DNA of 8,383 nucleotides from contig CALAKE010000162.1 in assembly GCA_937922775.1 (NCBI GenBank), forward strand, positions 1-8,383. The letters are read 5' to 3'. Both the position numbers and the translations under genes were made by a program. Source of the stretch: an uncultured bacterium (GTDB lineage: Bacteria > Acidobacteriota > UBA890). The notes under the pieces are model-generated. The model was not told where the DNA came from. It did no database searches and worked only from the letters and a program-made list of their open reading frames with translations. How positions within the stretch are numbered: position 1 is the first letter of the stretch; the number at the start of each line of letters is the position of its first letter. Shown in pieces: positions 1 to 7,174 of this stretch.

Positions 1-326
1 CCAAGGTCGTCGGGCGACTCGGCGAGCGCTTCACCGTTCCCGTCGAAGTCGTTCAGTTCGGCTGGAGGGTAACGCGCGAACGGCTTACCGAAATTGGGGC
101 GACCTGCACCCTCCGGGAAGGGGAGGAAGGGCCCTACGTCACCGACCAGGGCAACTACATCATCGACTGTGGCTTTGGCGAAGCCCTGGGTACCCCGGGA
201 CCGATTGCCAGCGCAATCAACAACCTACCCGGTGTCGTCGAGCATGGACTCTTCCTCGGGGTTGCCGACCACGTTGTCGTTGCCGCGGAGGGTGGCGCAC
301 GGGTACTCGACCGGGCGCGCGCCTGA
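1..326 (+). CDS. rpiA: Ribose-5-phosphate isomerase A, C-terminal part (5' end outside window)
   Basis: Reading frame 3 is open from the window edge to a TGA at 324-326 and gives about 107 residues. The enzyme interconverts ribose 5-phosphate and ribulose 5-phosphate in the cytosolic pentose phosphate pathway. Family landmarks seen are PVEVVQFGW near the start, a GPYVTDQGNYIIDC segment in the middle (RpiA consensus is close to PFVTDNGNYILDC), and NNLPGVVEHGLFLGVADHVV near the end, followed by a short tail. The catalytic region with the Asp/Glu/Lys residues lies upstream of the window and cannot be judged. The GVVEHGLFLG form is unlike the E. coli GVVTVGLF version and is common outside enterobacteria. 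The gene converges on the minus-strand efflux operon with a 30-bp gap, so it is probably functionally unrelated to it. Confidence 0.93.
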   Translation, partial: KVVGRLGERFTVPVEVVQFGWRVTRERLTEIGATCTLREGEEGPYVTDQGNYIIDCGFGEALGTPGPIASAINNLPGVVEHGLFLGVADHVVVAAEGGARVLDRARA

Positions 327-356
327 ACGACAGAGCGTCTCGTGGGCGCTGGCGGA

Positions 357-566
357 CTACGAGCAGGCCTTCGCTGACTCGGCGCCTAGACCGACGCGGC
401 GCAGGATATTTTCCAGCGGACAGAGCCCTGTGAAGGCACTCTGCAGCAGGTTCGCCCCCACGAAGGCAGTGAACAGGAAGAAGCCGGGGTGCACCCAGTA
501 GCCGAGCGCCAGGCTCATCAAGACAAAGCTTCCGGCTGCGGCGCGAATGATACGTTCCATGCTCAT
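357..566 (-). CDS. DUF2892 / YgaP-like small inner-membrane protein
   Basis: A 69-residue protein matching the DUF2892 family (the membrane part of YgaP-type proteins). It has an N-terminal MERIIRAAAG motif, then two hydrophobic segments (about residues 10-23 and 27-45) joined by a short GYWVHPG turn, and the family signature FTGLCPL around residue 46 with a single Cys. It ends in a short polar tail. The ATG at 566 is preceded by a purine-rich AGAGAAGAGAAG stretch; a second ATG two codons on (560) is an alternative start. It lies 51 bp after the second PII-like gene on the same strand and looks like the last gene of the efflux operon. The biochemical role of stand-alone DUF2892 proteins is not settled. 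Position suggests a membrane accessory to the pump, which is inference only. Confidence 0.85.
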   Translation of the reverse strand: MSMERIIRAAAGSFVLMSLALGYWVHPGFFLFTAFVGANLLQSAFTGLCPLENILRRVGLGAESAKACS

Positions 567-617
567 AGTTCTTCTCTTCTCTTTCGGTGGGTTGTAGCTC
601 GATGGTCATCGGGTCAA

Positions 618-914
618 TCAGTGAACCTGCTCGACGGGCGCTACGGCGATTCGCAGGCAGGGATATGTGTCGCAGCTCTCGGTGTACTCGGCCAACTCGT
701 TGACTACAGCTTGAATCTGGGCTTCGTCGGCGCCCGGAACCAGGAACATCGTCGCCTCCCAGTCCATGGTCCTGGGGACCTCTCCGGGATCACAGAACTT
801 GGAGCCGCTCGCGCCGCCAATCCGGAGGAAGCCCTCCATGTGGGCGTGATCAAGCGCATTGACGACGCGGTCCTCGAGATCTCGGCTGCAGTAGATGGTC
901 AGTTGTTTCATCAT
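618..914 (-). CDS. PII-like signalling protein, second copy (Cys-rich paralogue)
   Basis: A 98-residue protein whose size and order of predicted strands and helices (beta-alpha-beta-beta-alpha-beta) fit the PII/PII-like superfamily of small trimeric cytoplasmic sensors. Strand 1 is KQLTIYC and helix 1 carries EDRVVNALDHAH. The T-loop equivalent runs from about residue 33 to 52 (GGASGSK, then C41 and a Pro/Arg-rich part). Helix 2 spans about 63-77 and the last strand is LRIAVAPV. It lacks the tyrosine-bearing GYGRQ-type T-loop of GlnB/GlnK, so a classical nitrogen role is unlikely. Cysteines are C9, C41, C81 and C86; C9 and C81 align with C8 and C79 of the upstream paralogue. The AAGGAG Shine-Dalgarno overlaps the stop of that paralogue, so the two are almost certainly co-translated. 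Family assignment rests on pattern and context, not on an alignment search. Confidence 0.75.
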   Translation of the reverse strand: MMKQLTIYCSRDLEDRVVNALDHAHMEGFLRIGGASGSKFCDPGEVPRTMDWEATMFLVPGADEAQIQAVVNELAEYTESCDTYPCLRIAVAPVEQVH

Positions 915-918
915 GAGA

Positions 919-924
919 CTCCTT
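919..924 (-). promoter_or_regulatory. Shine-Dalgarno of the second PII-like gene overlapping the first one's stop
   Basis: AAGGAG begins at the last base of the first copy's TGA stop and lies 4 bases before the ATG at 914 (followed at once by a second ATG). It is the strongest ribosome-binding site in the operon and implies coupled, well-translated synthesis of the pair. Confidence 0.65.
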
Positions 925-1214
925 CAGATTGCATCGGTCACGTCCATTTCGAATACGCGGAGGCCCTCGCCCTCGGAGCACTCGTCCGCGAACTGGCGCA
1001 GGGCGGAGACCAACTCAACAGCTTTGTCCTTGGAGACCGCCGTGAACAGCATCGAGACGGCGCCGGGGTAGGCGCGGGTGCCGAGACGTCTTCCCGTATC
1101 CCCGGACCCACGTAGCCCGTCGAGCTCCGTGAACGTGTGCACCTCATGTTCATCAATGATCTTCCGGACTTCGTCGATGCGGCCGCCTGAACAGATGATG
1201 AGTAGTAACTTCAT
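924..1214 (-). CDS. PII-like signalling protein, first copy
   Basis: A 96-residue PII-like protein, first of a tandem pair directly after the RND pump. Strand 1 is MKLLLIIC and helix 1 includes GRIDEVRKIIDEH. A glycine- and arginine-rich T-loop equivalent spans about residues 32-51 (GLRGSGDTGRRLGTR). The next strand is AVSMLFTAV, helix 2 runs about 62-77, and the final strand is GLRVFEMDV. Cysteines are C8 and C79, both matched in the next gene. Classical GlnB/GlnK features (uridylylated Tyr51, the GxGxQ loop) are absent. PII-like groups encoded beside CusA/CzcA-type RND pumps are known (called PII-NG); by inference it senses a small ligand or metal and acts on the pump. It starts 17 bp after the pump stop, with a GGAG sequence inside that gap. 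Confidence 0.75.
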   Translation of the reverse strand: MKLLLIICSGGRIDEVRKIIDEHEVHTFTELDGLRGSGDTGRRLGTRAYPGAVSMLFTAVSKDKAVELVSALRQFADECSEGEGLRVFEMDVTDAI

Positions 1215-1231
1215 GACTCTCAGTTCTCCAC

Positions 1232-4200
1232 TTAAGGGGTTTCGTTCTCGTCCTCTTCAGGGGAATCAGGCGCGGCTCCCGACCAGGCTGGCGGGAGTGG
1301 CTGGCTGAAGTTCCGCTTCTCGACCATGAAGTGAACCAACGGCACCACGATCAGGGTCAATACCGTCGAGGCAATGGCTCCTGTCATGAGCGCGATAGCG
1401 AGCCCCTCGAAAATCGGATCGAAGAGGATGACGATTGCTCCGACCACTACTGTCCCCGCGGTCAGCAGGATTGGACGGAAGCGAACCGCGCCGGCCTCGA
1501 TCACGGCCTCGCCAAGCGTCTTGCCTCGTTCCATGGACAGGTTCACGAAATCGATCAACAAGACCGAGTTACGCACCATGATTCCGGCAAGGGCAATAAA
1601 GCCGATCATGGAGGTGGCGGTGAAGAAAGCGCCAAACAGCCAGTGCCCCGGCAATACGCCGATCAAGGCCAAGGGGATGGCGATCATCATCGTCAGCGGA
1701 GTCTGAAACGAGCCGAACCACCCAATGATGAGGATGTAAATGAGAATCAATACGATGCCGAATGCAGCGCCGAGATCGCGAAACACCTCATAGGTGATGT
1801 GCCACTCTCCGTCCCACTTCATCGAGGTTTGCTCTTGGGACAGGGGTTCGTCACGGTAGAACTGATCGATCGTAGTTCCGTCCGGACGTTCGATCTCAGC
1901 CAAGCGCTCGGCCATGTCGAGAATGGCGTAGACCGGACTCTCCTGGGTTCCCGCCACCTCGCCCAGGACATAGACGACAGGCTGTAGGTTCTTGCGGTGC
2001 AGGCTCACGGGACCCGTTGTCTGCACTACCTGCCCGAGCTCGGAAAGTGGCACCATCGTTCCGTTCATCGACATGAGACGAAGGCTGGCCAGGTCAGCCG
2101 TCGAGGAGCGCCCCGCTCGAGGGAGCTGGAGACGGATACCGACCGGCTCGAGCTCGTCGGGCATATGAAGGATCCCCACGCTCTCTCCCTCGAGGGCAAG
2201 GCGTAGCGTCCGGCCAATGGCCACCGCGGGAACGCCATGCAAGGCTGCCTTCGCATGGTCGACCTCGAATACCCGCTTCGGCTGTGGCGCCTCCACGAGC
2301 CAGTCGGTGTCGACGACGCCTTCTGTGGAATCGAAGACCTCTTTGATTTGCGCCGCGAGATCGATTCGTGCTTCCTGGGTGGGGCCATATGCCTCCGCCA
2401 CGAGGGTCGACATCACCGGAGGGCCGGGCGGGATCTCCAGCACCTTGGCCACGATCCCGTGACGCGCGGCAATTTCCTGAATCGGAGGCCGGATGCGCTT
2501 GGCGATGTCGTGCGACTGCTCGTTACGATTGTGCTTCGAGGCCAGGTTGACCTGAATGTCGGCAACGTTGGCGCCGGAGCGCAAGTCGTAGTGACGCACC
2601 AGACCGTTGAAATTGATGGGAGCCGCGGTGCCGGCGTAGATCTGTAGGTTGGTGACCTCAGGAACTGTCTGCAGGTAGGTGGCGATCTCCCGGGCAACCA
2701 GCGTGGTCGACTCGAGCGTGGTGCCCTCGGGCATGTCGATGATGACCTGCACCTCACTCTTGTTGTCGAAGGGCAGCATCTTGACGCTGACCATCTCGAG
2801 CGGAAGCAGGGCGACAGATCCGAGCAGCAAGGCAACTACGACGCCAATGAAGCTCCATCGCCGCACGGGACTCTGCAACAGAGGCAGAAGGATGCCTCTG
2901 TAGATCTTGTAGGTGCGGCTGCTTTCCAGGTTATATCCCTCTCCGTGGTGCTCACCCTGTTTGCGTACCAAGCGATAGGCAAACCACGGCGCCGCGATGA
3001 GCGCGACCAGTAAGGAAAAGATCATCGCGAGCGATGCGCCAACCGGCATCGGACGCATGTATGGACCCATGAGGCCGCGAACGAAAGCCATCGGCAGGAC
3101 CGAGGCGATGACGGTGAGGGTGGCGAGGATCGTCGGGTTCCCGACTTCATTAACCGCCGTGATCGCTGCTTGCAGCGGCGGCAGCTTCTTCATCGCCAGA
3201 TGGCGGACAATGTTTTCGACCACGATGATCGAGTCGTCGACGACAATTCCAGTGACGAATATCAGAGCGAACAACGTCACCCGATTCAGCGTGTAGCCGA
3301 ATACGTAGTAGACGAACAATGTGAGCGCGAACGACACGGGCACCGAGATGAACACCACGAGAGCCCCGCGCCATCCCAATGACAGGGCGATGACGATGCT
3401 GACCGAGATGATTGCCACGATCAGGTGCGTCAGCAGCTCGTCAGCCTTTTCCTTGGCGGTCTCGCCATAGTCACGAGTTACGGTGACGTTGACGCCAGGC
3501 GGGATGAGGCGGCCGTCCAAATCCTCGATCTTCGCGAGGATGCTGGTGACGATCTTGTGAGCGTCGGATCCCTTGCGCTTGGCCACGGTCAGGGTGACGC
3601 CAGGCAGAACGACATCGGCGGTGGGGCTCATCGCTTCCACCTCATGGACGGCGGCTGGCCCCGAGGCGAAGAAGACGTACTCCTTGGCGTCTGCAGCGCC
3701 ATCGCTGACGGTAGCCACGTCACGGAGGAACACGGGCCGGCCGTTGTGCACACCCACAACCAGGTCCGCAATCTCTTCCGCGTTTGCCAGGAAGGCGTTG
3801 GTTTCAACGAGGATCTGCTGCCCTCCCATCTCGAAAGAGCCAGAAGGCACGGTGGCATTCTGTGCCTGCAACGCCTGGGCAACCATACCCGGGTCGACAT
3901 GAGAGCCGGCCATGCGAGCGGCATCCAGATGGACGGCCACCTCTCGGCGCTGGCCGCCGATGACTTGCACGTCAGAGACGTTGTCGATGCGCCCGAGCTC
4001 GCGACGGAGCTCGTTGCCGATGCGTCTGAGATCGTAGCTGTCGTACCGATTGCTCCAGAGAGTCAGCGCCAGAACGGGGACATCATCGATGGTGCGTGAC
4101 TTGACCAGCGGTGGTGTTGCTCCCTGAGGCATCCTGTCGAGGCCCGAGGCGAGCTTCTGGTAGAGCTTGACGAGACTTCTTTCCTCGTCGTCTCCAACGT

Positions 4201-4507
4201 AGAAGCGCACTGTAATCATCGAGACGCCGTCCATGGAGACGGAGTAGACGTACTCTACGCCGGGGATTTCCCACATGCGCTTCTCGAGTGGAATCGTGAC
4301 ACGATTCTCAACCTCGGAGGGCGACCCTCCAGGAAGCCCGACAAAGATGTCGACCACGGGAACGACGATCTGCGGCTCTTCTTCGCGAGGAGTCATCGCG
4401 ATGGCCAATGTTCCTAGGGCCAGAGAAGCGATAACAAGAAGTGGCGTGAGCTTGGAGTTGATGAAGAACTGGCCGATCTTGCCGGCAGGTCCGAGTCCTG
4501 GGGTCAT
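1232..4507 (-). CDS. RND-superfamily efflux pump, inner-membrane permease (AcrB/MMPL type)
   Basis: A full-length RND pump of 1091 residues, the usual size (about 1020-1100). It is the proton-driven inner-membrane engine of the tripartite exporter encoded with the two preceding genes. TM1 is about residues 19-38, followed by the first periplasmic porter/docking loop (with PGGSPSEVENRV near 55-66), TM2-TM6 at about 355-520, TM7 at about 555-575, a second large periplasmic loop, then TM8-TM12 at about 910-1065 and an acidic C-terminal tail. In TM4, GIVVDDSIIVVEN places D424/D425 at the AcrB D407/D408 proton-relay pair. In TM10, AGIMVRNSVLLIDF puts R979 where AcrB has K940. The CzcA-type DFG and CusA methionine-relay signatures are not apparent, so I favour a divergent HAE-like clade over a metal pump; substrate unknown. 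The ATG at 4507 lies 4 bp after the adaptor stop, with an AGGTGA Shine-Dalgarno across that stop. Confidence 0.95.
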   Translation of the reverse strand: MTPGLGPAGKIGQFFINSKLTPLLVIASLALGTLAIAMTPREEEPQIVVPVVDIFVGLPGGSPSEVENRVTIPLEKRMWEIPGVEYVYSVSMDGVSMITVRFYVGDDEERSLVKLYQKLASGLDRMPQGATPPLVKSRTIDDVPVLALTLWSNRYDSYDLRRIGNELRRELGRIDNVSDVQVIGGQRREVAVHLDAARMAGSHVDPGMVAQALQAQNATVPSGSFEMGGQQILVETNAFLANAEEIADLVVGVHNGRPVFLRDVATVSDGAADAKEYVFFASGPAAVHEVEAMSPTADVVLPGVTLTVAKRKGSDAHKIVTSILAKIEDLDGRLIPPGVNVTVTRDYGETAKEKADELLTHLIVAIISVSIVIALSLGWRGALVVFISVPVSFALTLFVYYVFGYTLNRVTLFALIFVTGIVVDDSIIVVENIVRHLAMKKLPPLQAAITAVNEVGNPTILATLTVIASVLPMAFVRGLMGPYMRPMPVGASLAMIFSLLVALIAAPWFAYRLVRKQGEHHGEGYNLESSRTYKIYRGILLPLLQSPVRRWSFIGVVVALLLGSVALLPLEMVSVKMLPFDNKSEVQVIIDMPEGTTLESTTLVAREIATYLQTVPEVTNLQIYAGTAAPINFNGLVRHYDLRSGANVADIQVNLASKHNRNEQSHDIAKRIRPPIQEIAARHGIVAKVLEIPPGPPVMSTLVAEAYGPTQEARIDLAAQIKEVFDSTEGVVDTDWLVEAPQPKRVFEVDHAKAALHGVPAVAIGRTLRLALEGESVGILHMPDELEPVGIRLQLPRAGRSSTADLASLRLMSMNGTMVPLSELGQVVQTTGPVSLHRKNLQPVVYVLGEVAGTQESPVYAILDMAERLAEIERPDGTTIDQFYRDEPLSQEQTSMKWDGEWHITYEVFRDLGAAFGIVLILIYILIIGWFGSFQTPLTMMIAIPLALIGVLPGHWLFGAFFTATSMIGFIALAGIMVRNSVLLIDFVNLSMERGKTLGEAVIEAGAVRFRPILLTAGTVVVGAIVILFDPIFEGLAIALMTGAIASTVLTLIVVPLVHFMVEKRNFSQPLPPAWSGAAPDSPEEDENETP

Positions 4508-4511
4508 TGCG

Positions 4512-4518
4512 TCACCTC
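4512..4518 (-). promoter_or_regulatory. Shine-Dalgarno of the RND pump overlapping the adaptor stop
   Basis: GAGGTGA on the minus strand includes the adaptor TGA stop and lies 4 bases before the pump ATG at 4507. This arrangement indicates translational coupling of adaptor and pump. Confidence 0.6.
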
Positions 4519-5618
4519 GCAGTCACGGGAGCGCCGTCGCCGACGGTGCCGGGAGGTGAAATGAGATAGCGATCGCCGGCGTCGAGTCCTGAGAGGACTT
4601 CCACATCCGTGTCGAAGCGACGACCAAGCTTGACCCAGCGCAGATGGGCGACGTTCTCCGAGCCAACGACGAGAATGCCTTCAAGCTGGCCACGACGGAC
4701 AATCGAAGTCTCAGGGACGACGAGTGCGCTGCGATTGCCGTGGGTGAAGCCGACGCGTGCGAACATCCCCGACTTGATGGCTCCGTCCGGGTTGTCCAGC
4801 AGAAGCTGTACCGCGAACGTTCTGGTTGCCCGGTCACCGGCCGGCATCACGCGATCGATCTTGGCCGCTACCTTGTCGCCGAGGATGTCGATGAAGACCT
4901 CCGCGGAACTGCCAACCTCCAGGCTCGCTACCTCAGTTTCAGGGACGGTCACTGTGACCTTGATCCTCGAGAGGTCCTCGATGACGAACATCGGAGCGCC
5001 CGGGGCGGACATATCGCCGCTTTCAACGAGCTTGGAAATCACCCACCCAGAGACCGGCGTGTGGACCTCTGCGTACGAGATCATGACCTCGGCAGCCGCC
5101 AGGTTCGCTCGCGCCACCTCGAGGCTCGCTCGAGCGACCCGAAACCCAGCGGTTGCGTCTTCGAGGTTCTTATCGGTCACCGACCTCTGCTCATGCAAAT
5201 CGATCATGCGCTGGTGTTGGGCTTCGGCATTCTCGAGACTGGCCTCGGCCATGGTCACCGAGGCGCGCGCCTGCGCGACCGCGGCTTCCAGGTCGCGACT
5301 TTCCAGGGTGGCCAGAAGCTGCCCCTTCTCGACGTGATCGCCCTCGCGCACGAACACCTCGTTGATGCGGCCGAGGAGCTTGGTGCCGGGTGAGACGCGG
5401 CGCCAGGGCTCAGCCGAGCCCGTCGCGGTACTGACGAGGGGAACCTCGATGATCTCGGCCACGGCGGTATCGACGACAACAGGATCGCGGGACACTGCGC
5501 TTTGCGTGGCAGGCTCGTGGTCGCTGCCGCATGCGGTTGTCCCGGCTGTTGCGAGTAGTCCCAAGAGGGCTGCCGCCCAGATCTTCCGATTGCGGTGACT
5601 GTTCATGATTCGACTCAT
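4512..5618 (-). CDS. RND efflux periplasmic adaptor (membrane fusion protein), probable lipoprotein
   Basis: A 368-residue membrane fusion protein of the HlyD/AcrA family, linking the RND pump to the outer-membrane channel. The N-terminus has a basic stretch (HRNRK, residues 8-12), a hydrophobic core to about 29 and Cys30, so it is probably lipidated, although the lipobox TTAC is atypical. Domains in order: first lipoyl half with GRINEVFVREGDHVEKGQLL (83-102), a coiled-coil alpha-hairpin rich in Ala/Glu/Gln (about 107-175), second lipoyl half with VHTPVSGWVISKLVESGD, beta-barrel (VTVTVPETEVASLEVG) and a C-terminal membrane-proximal domain. I chose the ATG at 5618 because a GGGA sits 9 bases upstream. 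ATGs at 5633 and 5606 are alternatives; the frame stays open to 5993, but that part overlaps the TolC-like gene and reads as Arg/Pro-rich shadow. No CusB-like Met or His metal-binding cluster is seen. Confidence 0.92.
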   Translation of the reverse strand: MSRIMNSHRNRKIWAAALLGLLATAGTTACGSDHEPATQSAVSRDPVVVDTAVAEIIEVPLVSTATGSAEPWRRVSPGTKLLGRINEVFVREGDHVEKGQLLATLESRDLEAAVAQARASVTMAEASLENAEAQHQRMIDLHEQRSVTDKNLEDATAGFRVARASLEVARANLAAAEVMISYAEVHTPVSGWVISKLVESGDMSAPGAPMFVIEDLSRIKVTVTVPETEVASLEVGSSAEVFIDILGDKVAAKIDRVMPAGDRATRTFAVQLLLDNPDGAIKSGMFARVGFTHGNRSALVVPETSIVRRGQLEGILVVGSENVAHLRWVKLGRRFDTDVEVLSGLDAGDRYLISPPGTVGDGAPVTAR

Positions 5619-5638
5619 TGTTGTTGGTCCCATGGTCC

Positions 5639-6985
5639 CTATTTCCGGCCAATGGCCAGGTCGAGGGTCGCCTGGCTGAGCAGGAGGTCGCGCCCGGCTC
5701 CAATAGCGCGGGTGCGAGCTTGGGTGAGCGCCGTTTCTGCATCGAGGAGCTCGATCAGGGTAGTGAGGCCCTCGCGGTAGCGGTTTTCTATGATTCTCAT
5801 GCTCTCCTCGGCGAGCTCCATGGACCACCGTGCCTGTTCCAGCCTCTGCTCGGCCGCCCCTCTCTCGAGGAAGGCCTCTCGTACCTGCATTGAGATGTGC
5901 TGTTCGAGGAGCTTGGTGGAGCGCTCCGCCTGGAGTTGTTGAGCGGTTCGCTGCCGAACCTTCGCGGACCTGGCATGGTCGAAGATCGACCACTGCAGAG
6001 CGCCGACGAGAGTCCAGTTCGTTCCCTCAGCGCCAATGAAATCTTTGTCGTTCATCTCGAACGACCCGGCAAATCCGATCGTCGGCCAGTATTCGGCGCG
6101 GGCGGCGTCGACCATCTTCCCGGCCGCCGCGAGTTGGCTGCCGGCGCCGCCGAGGTCTGGGCGAGATCTCATTGCCTCAGCGATAAGGTCGTCGAGTTTG
6201 TCCTCCGGAACCTCGGGAACGTCGATGGTTTCCGGCAGGCTGAAGGGTGTGTCGAGGTCGCGACCCATGGTCATGTTGACGGCCGCGTGCGCGATGGCGA
6301 TGGCGGTCTTGGCTCGTATCACCATCTCCGCCACCTCGCTTTCGCGTAGCCTCGCCTGCAAAACGTCAGAATCGACCACCAGCCCGGCGTCGCGCATGGT
6401 CTCGACCAGGGCGACGTGGGCCTGTGCCGTCTTCAGGCTCTCATCGGCGACCATCATGTGGCGATCGGCAACCACGGCGCCGGTATACGCCTCAACCACC
6501 TGGTGGATGACTTCCTGTCGAGTTCGCTTTCTCTGCTGGGCGGCGGCTTCCTGCCCGTGCTCGGCGGCCTCCACGTGGCGCGAAATGCGGCCGGCTGTCC
6601 ACACCGGTTGTGTCACCGAGAAGCGCGTATTCCAGTTGTTGTAGGGGTCGGGATTGTTCAGGGCGTCGAGCTGGAAATCTTCCATGGTGAAGGAAGCCTG
6701 TCCCAGCTTGTTGCCGAACACGTACACCGGGTTCGTGGTACGCATGAACGTTTCCCAAAGCTCCACATGCGGATACATGCTCGCTTTGGCCTCATCGGTC
6801 TGGGCCTCGGCATGACTCACCATGGCGTCAGCAACCCCTAGTTGATGGTTCTGCTCCAAGGCTACAGCGATCGCCTGTTCGAGAGTGAGGGCTGGTCCAT
6901 CCGACTGTGCATCGGCTGCGCCAGCTCCCCCGAGGAGTGGGATCGCGAGCGCGACAAGAAACAACGCAAGAGCTCGTCTGCTCAT
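5639..6985 (-). CDS. TolC-family outer-membrane efflux channel
   Basis: A 448-residue outer-membrane factor of the TolC/OEP family, forming the exit duct of the tripartite pump. A Sec signal peptide is clear: MSRR, a hydrophobic stretch to about residue 20, and a likely cleavage after ADA (residue 26). The two-fold repeat typical of OEP proteins is visible: the first half begins with LTLEQAIAVALEQNHQL (about 33-49) and the second has a matching LIAEAMRSRPDLGGAGSQL segment in its middle. Long Ala/Glu/Gln-rich helices build the periplasmic barrel. The region around residues 80-130, with NPVYVFGNKL and FSVTQPVWTAGR, fits the membrane beta-strands. It is first in the operon; the TAG stop lies 20 bp before the chosen adaptor start. 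A weak AGG-containing Shine-Dalgarno precedes the ATG at 6985. Confidence 0.94.
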   Translation of the reverse strand: MSRRALALFLVALAIPLLGGAGAADAQSDGPALTLEQAIAVALEQNHQLGVADAMVSHAEAQTDEAKASMYPHVELWETFMRTTNPVYVFGNKLGQASFTMEDFQLDALNNPDPYNNWNTRFSVTQPVWTAGRISRHVEAAEHGQEAAAQQRKRTRQEVIHQVVEAYTGAVVADRHMMVADESLKTAQAHVALVETMRDAGLVVDSDVLQARLRESEVAEMVIRAKTAIAIAHAAVNMTMGRDLDTPFSLPETIDVPEVPEDKLDDLIAEAMRSRPDLGGAGSQLAAAGKMVDAARAEYWPTIGFAGSFEMNDKDFIGAEGTNWTLVGALQWSIFDHARSAKVRQRTAQQLQAERSTKLLEQHISMQVREAFLERGAAEQRLEQARWSMELAEESMRIIENRYREGLTTLIELLDAETALTQARTRAIGAGRDLLLSQATLDLAIGRK

Positions 6986-7001
6986 CTCTATTTACCTGTC
7001 C

Positions 7002-7030
7002 TGGAGAAAATGAGATATCGACGGTGTCAA
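7002..7030 (-). promoter_or_regulatory. Possible sigma-70 promoter for the efflux operon
   Basis: A perfect TTGACA -35 box is read on the minus strand (7030-7025), in the only AT-richer part of the upstream region and about 40 bp before the TolC-family ATG. With a 17-bp spacer the -10 position is TCTCCA, a poor match to TATAAT, so either the promoter is activator-dependent or the match is chance. No clear inverted-repeat operator was found around it; only a weak direct repeat (ACGGTGT / ATCGTGT on the + strand, 7021-7038) overlaps the -35. Confidence 0.25.
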
Positions 7031-7174
7031 AATCGTGTACATCTGAGAGTAGAGATGCAAGTGGAGCCCCTTGGTCACTGCGAGGGGGGGCGCGGAAGCC
7101 CGGAGGGAGGCTGGAGGGCAGGGGAGCCGAAAGGTGGCGCAGGTGGGGGTAACCGCGGTGGCGGATCGGACTCG

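Noticed and set aside
327..356. Possible bidirectional terminator between rpiA and the DUF2892 gene
   Set aside because: Only a 4-bp stem (AGCG/CGCT) without T-runs was found, too weak to annotate.
217..609. Minus-strand frame of 130 residues overlapping DUF2892 and rpiA
   Set aside because: Arg-rich shadow that runs antisense to rpiA and out of frame with the DUF2892 protein, which has clear family motifs.
618..1214. Classical nitrogen-regulatory GlnB/GlnK identity for the PII-like genes
   Set aside because: The uridylylated Tyr and GlnB signature loop are missing, lengths are shorter (96 and 98 versus about 112), and no amtB or glnA is nearby.
3425..4099. Long + strand open frame of 224 residues (and a 218-residue one at 1331-1987)
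   Set aside because: Both lie antisense to the well-supported RND pump, match no family I recognise, and are expected antisense shadows in high-GC DNA.
4609..5393. Two overlapping + strand open frames of about 245 residues
   Set aside because: They are antisense to the adaptor gene, with Ser/Arg-rich shadow composition and no recognisable motif.
5619..5993. N-terminal extension of the adaptor frame to 493 residues
   Set aside because: This part lies inside the TolC-family gene in another frame, is Arg/Pro/Gly-rich with no domain, and the signal peptide begins only near 5618.
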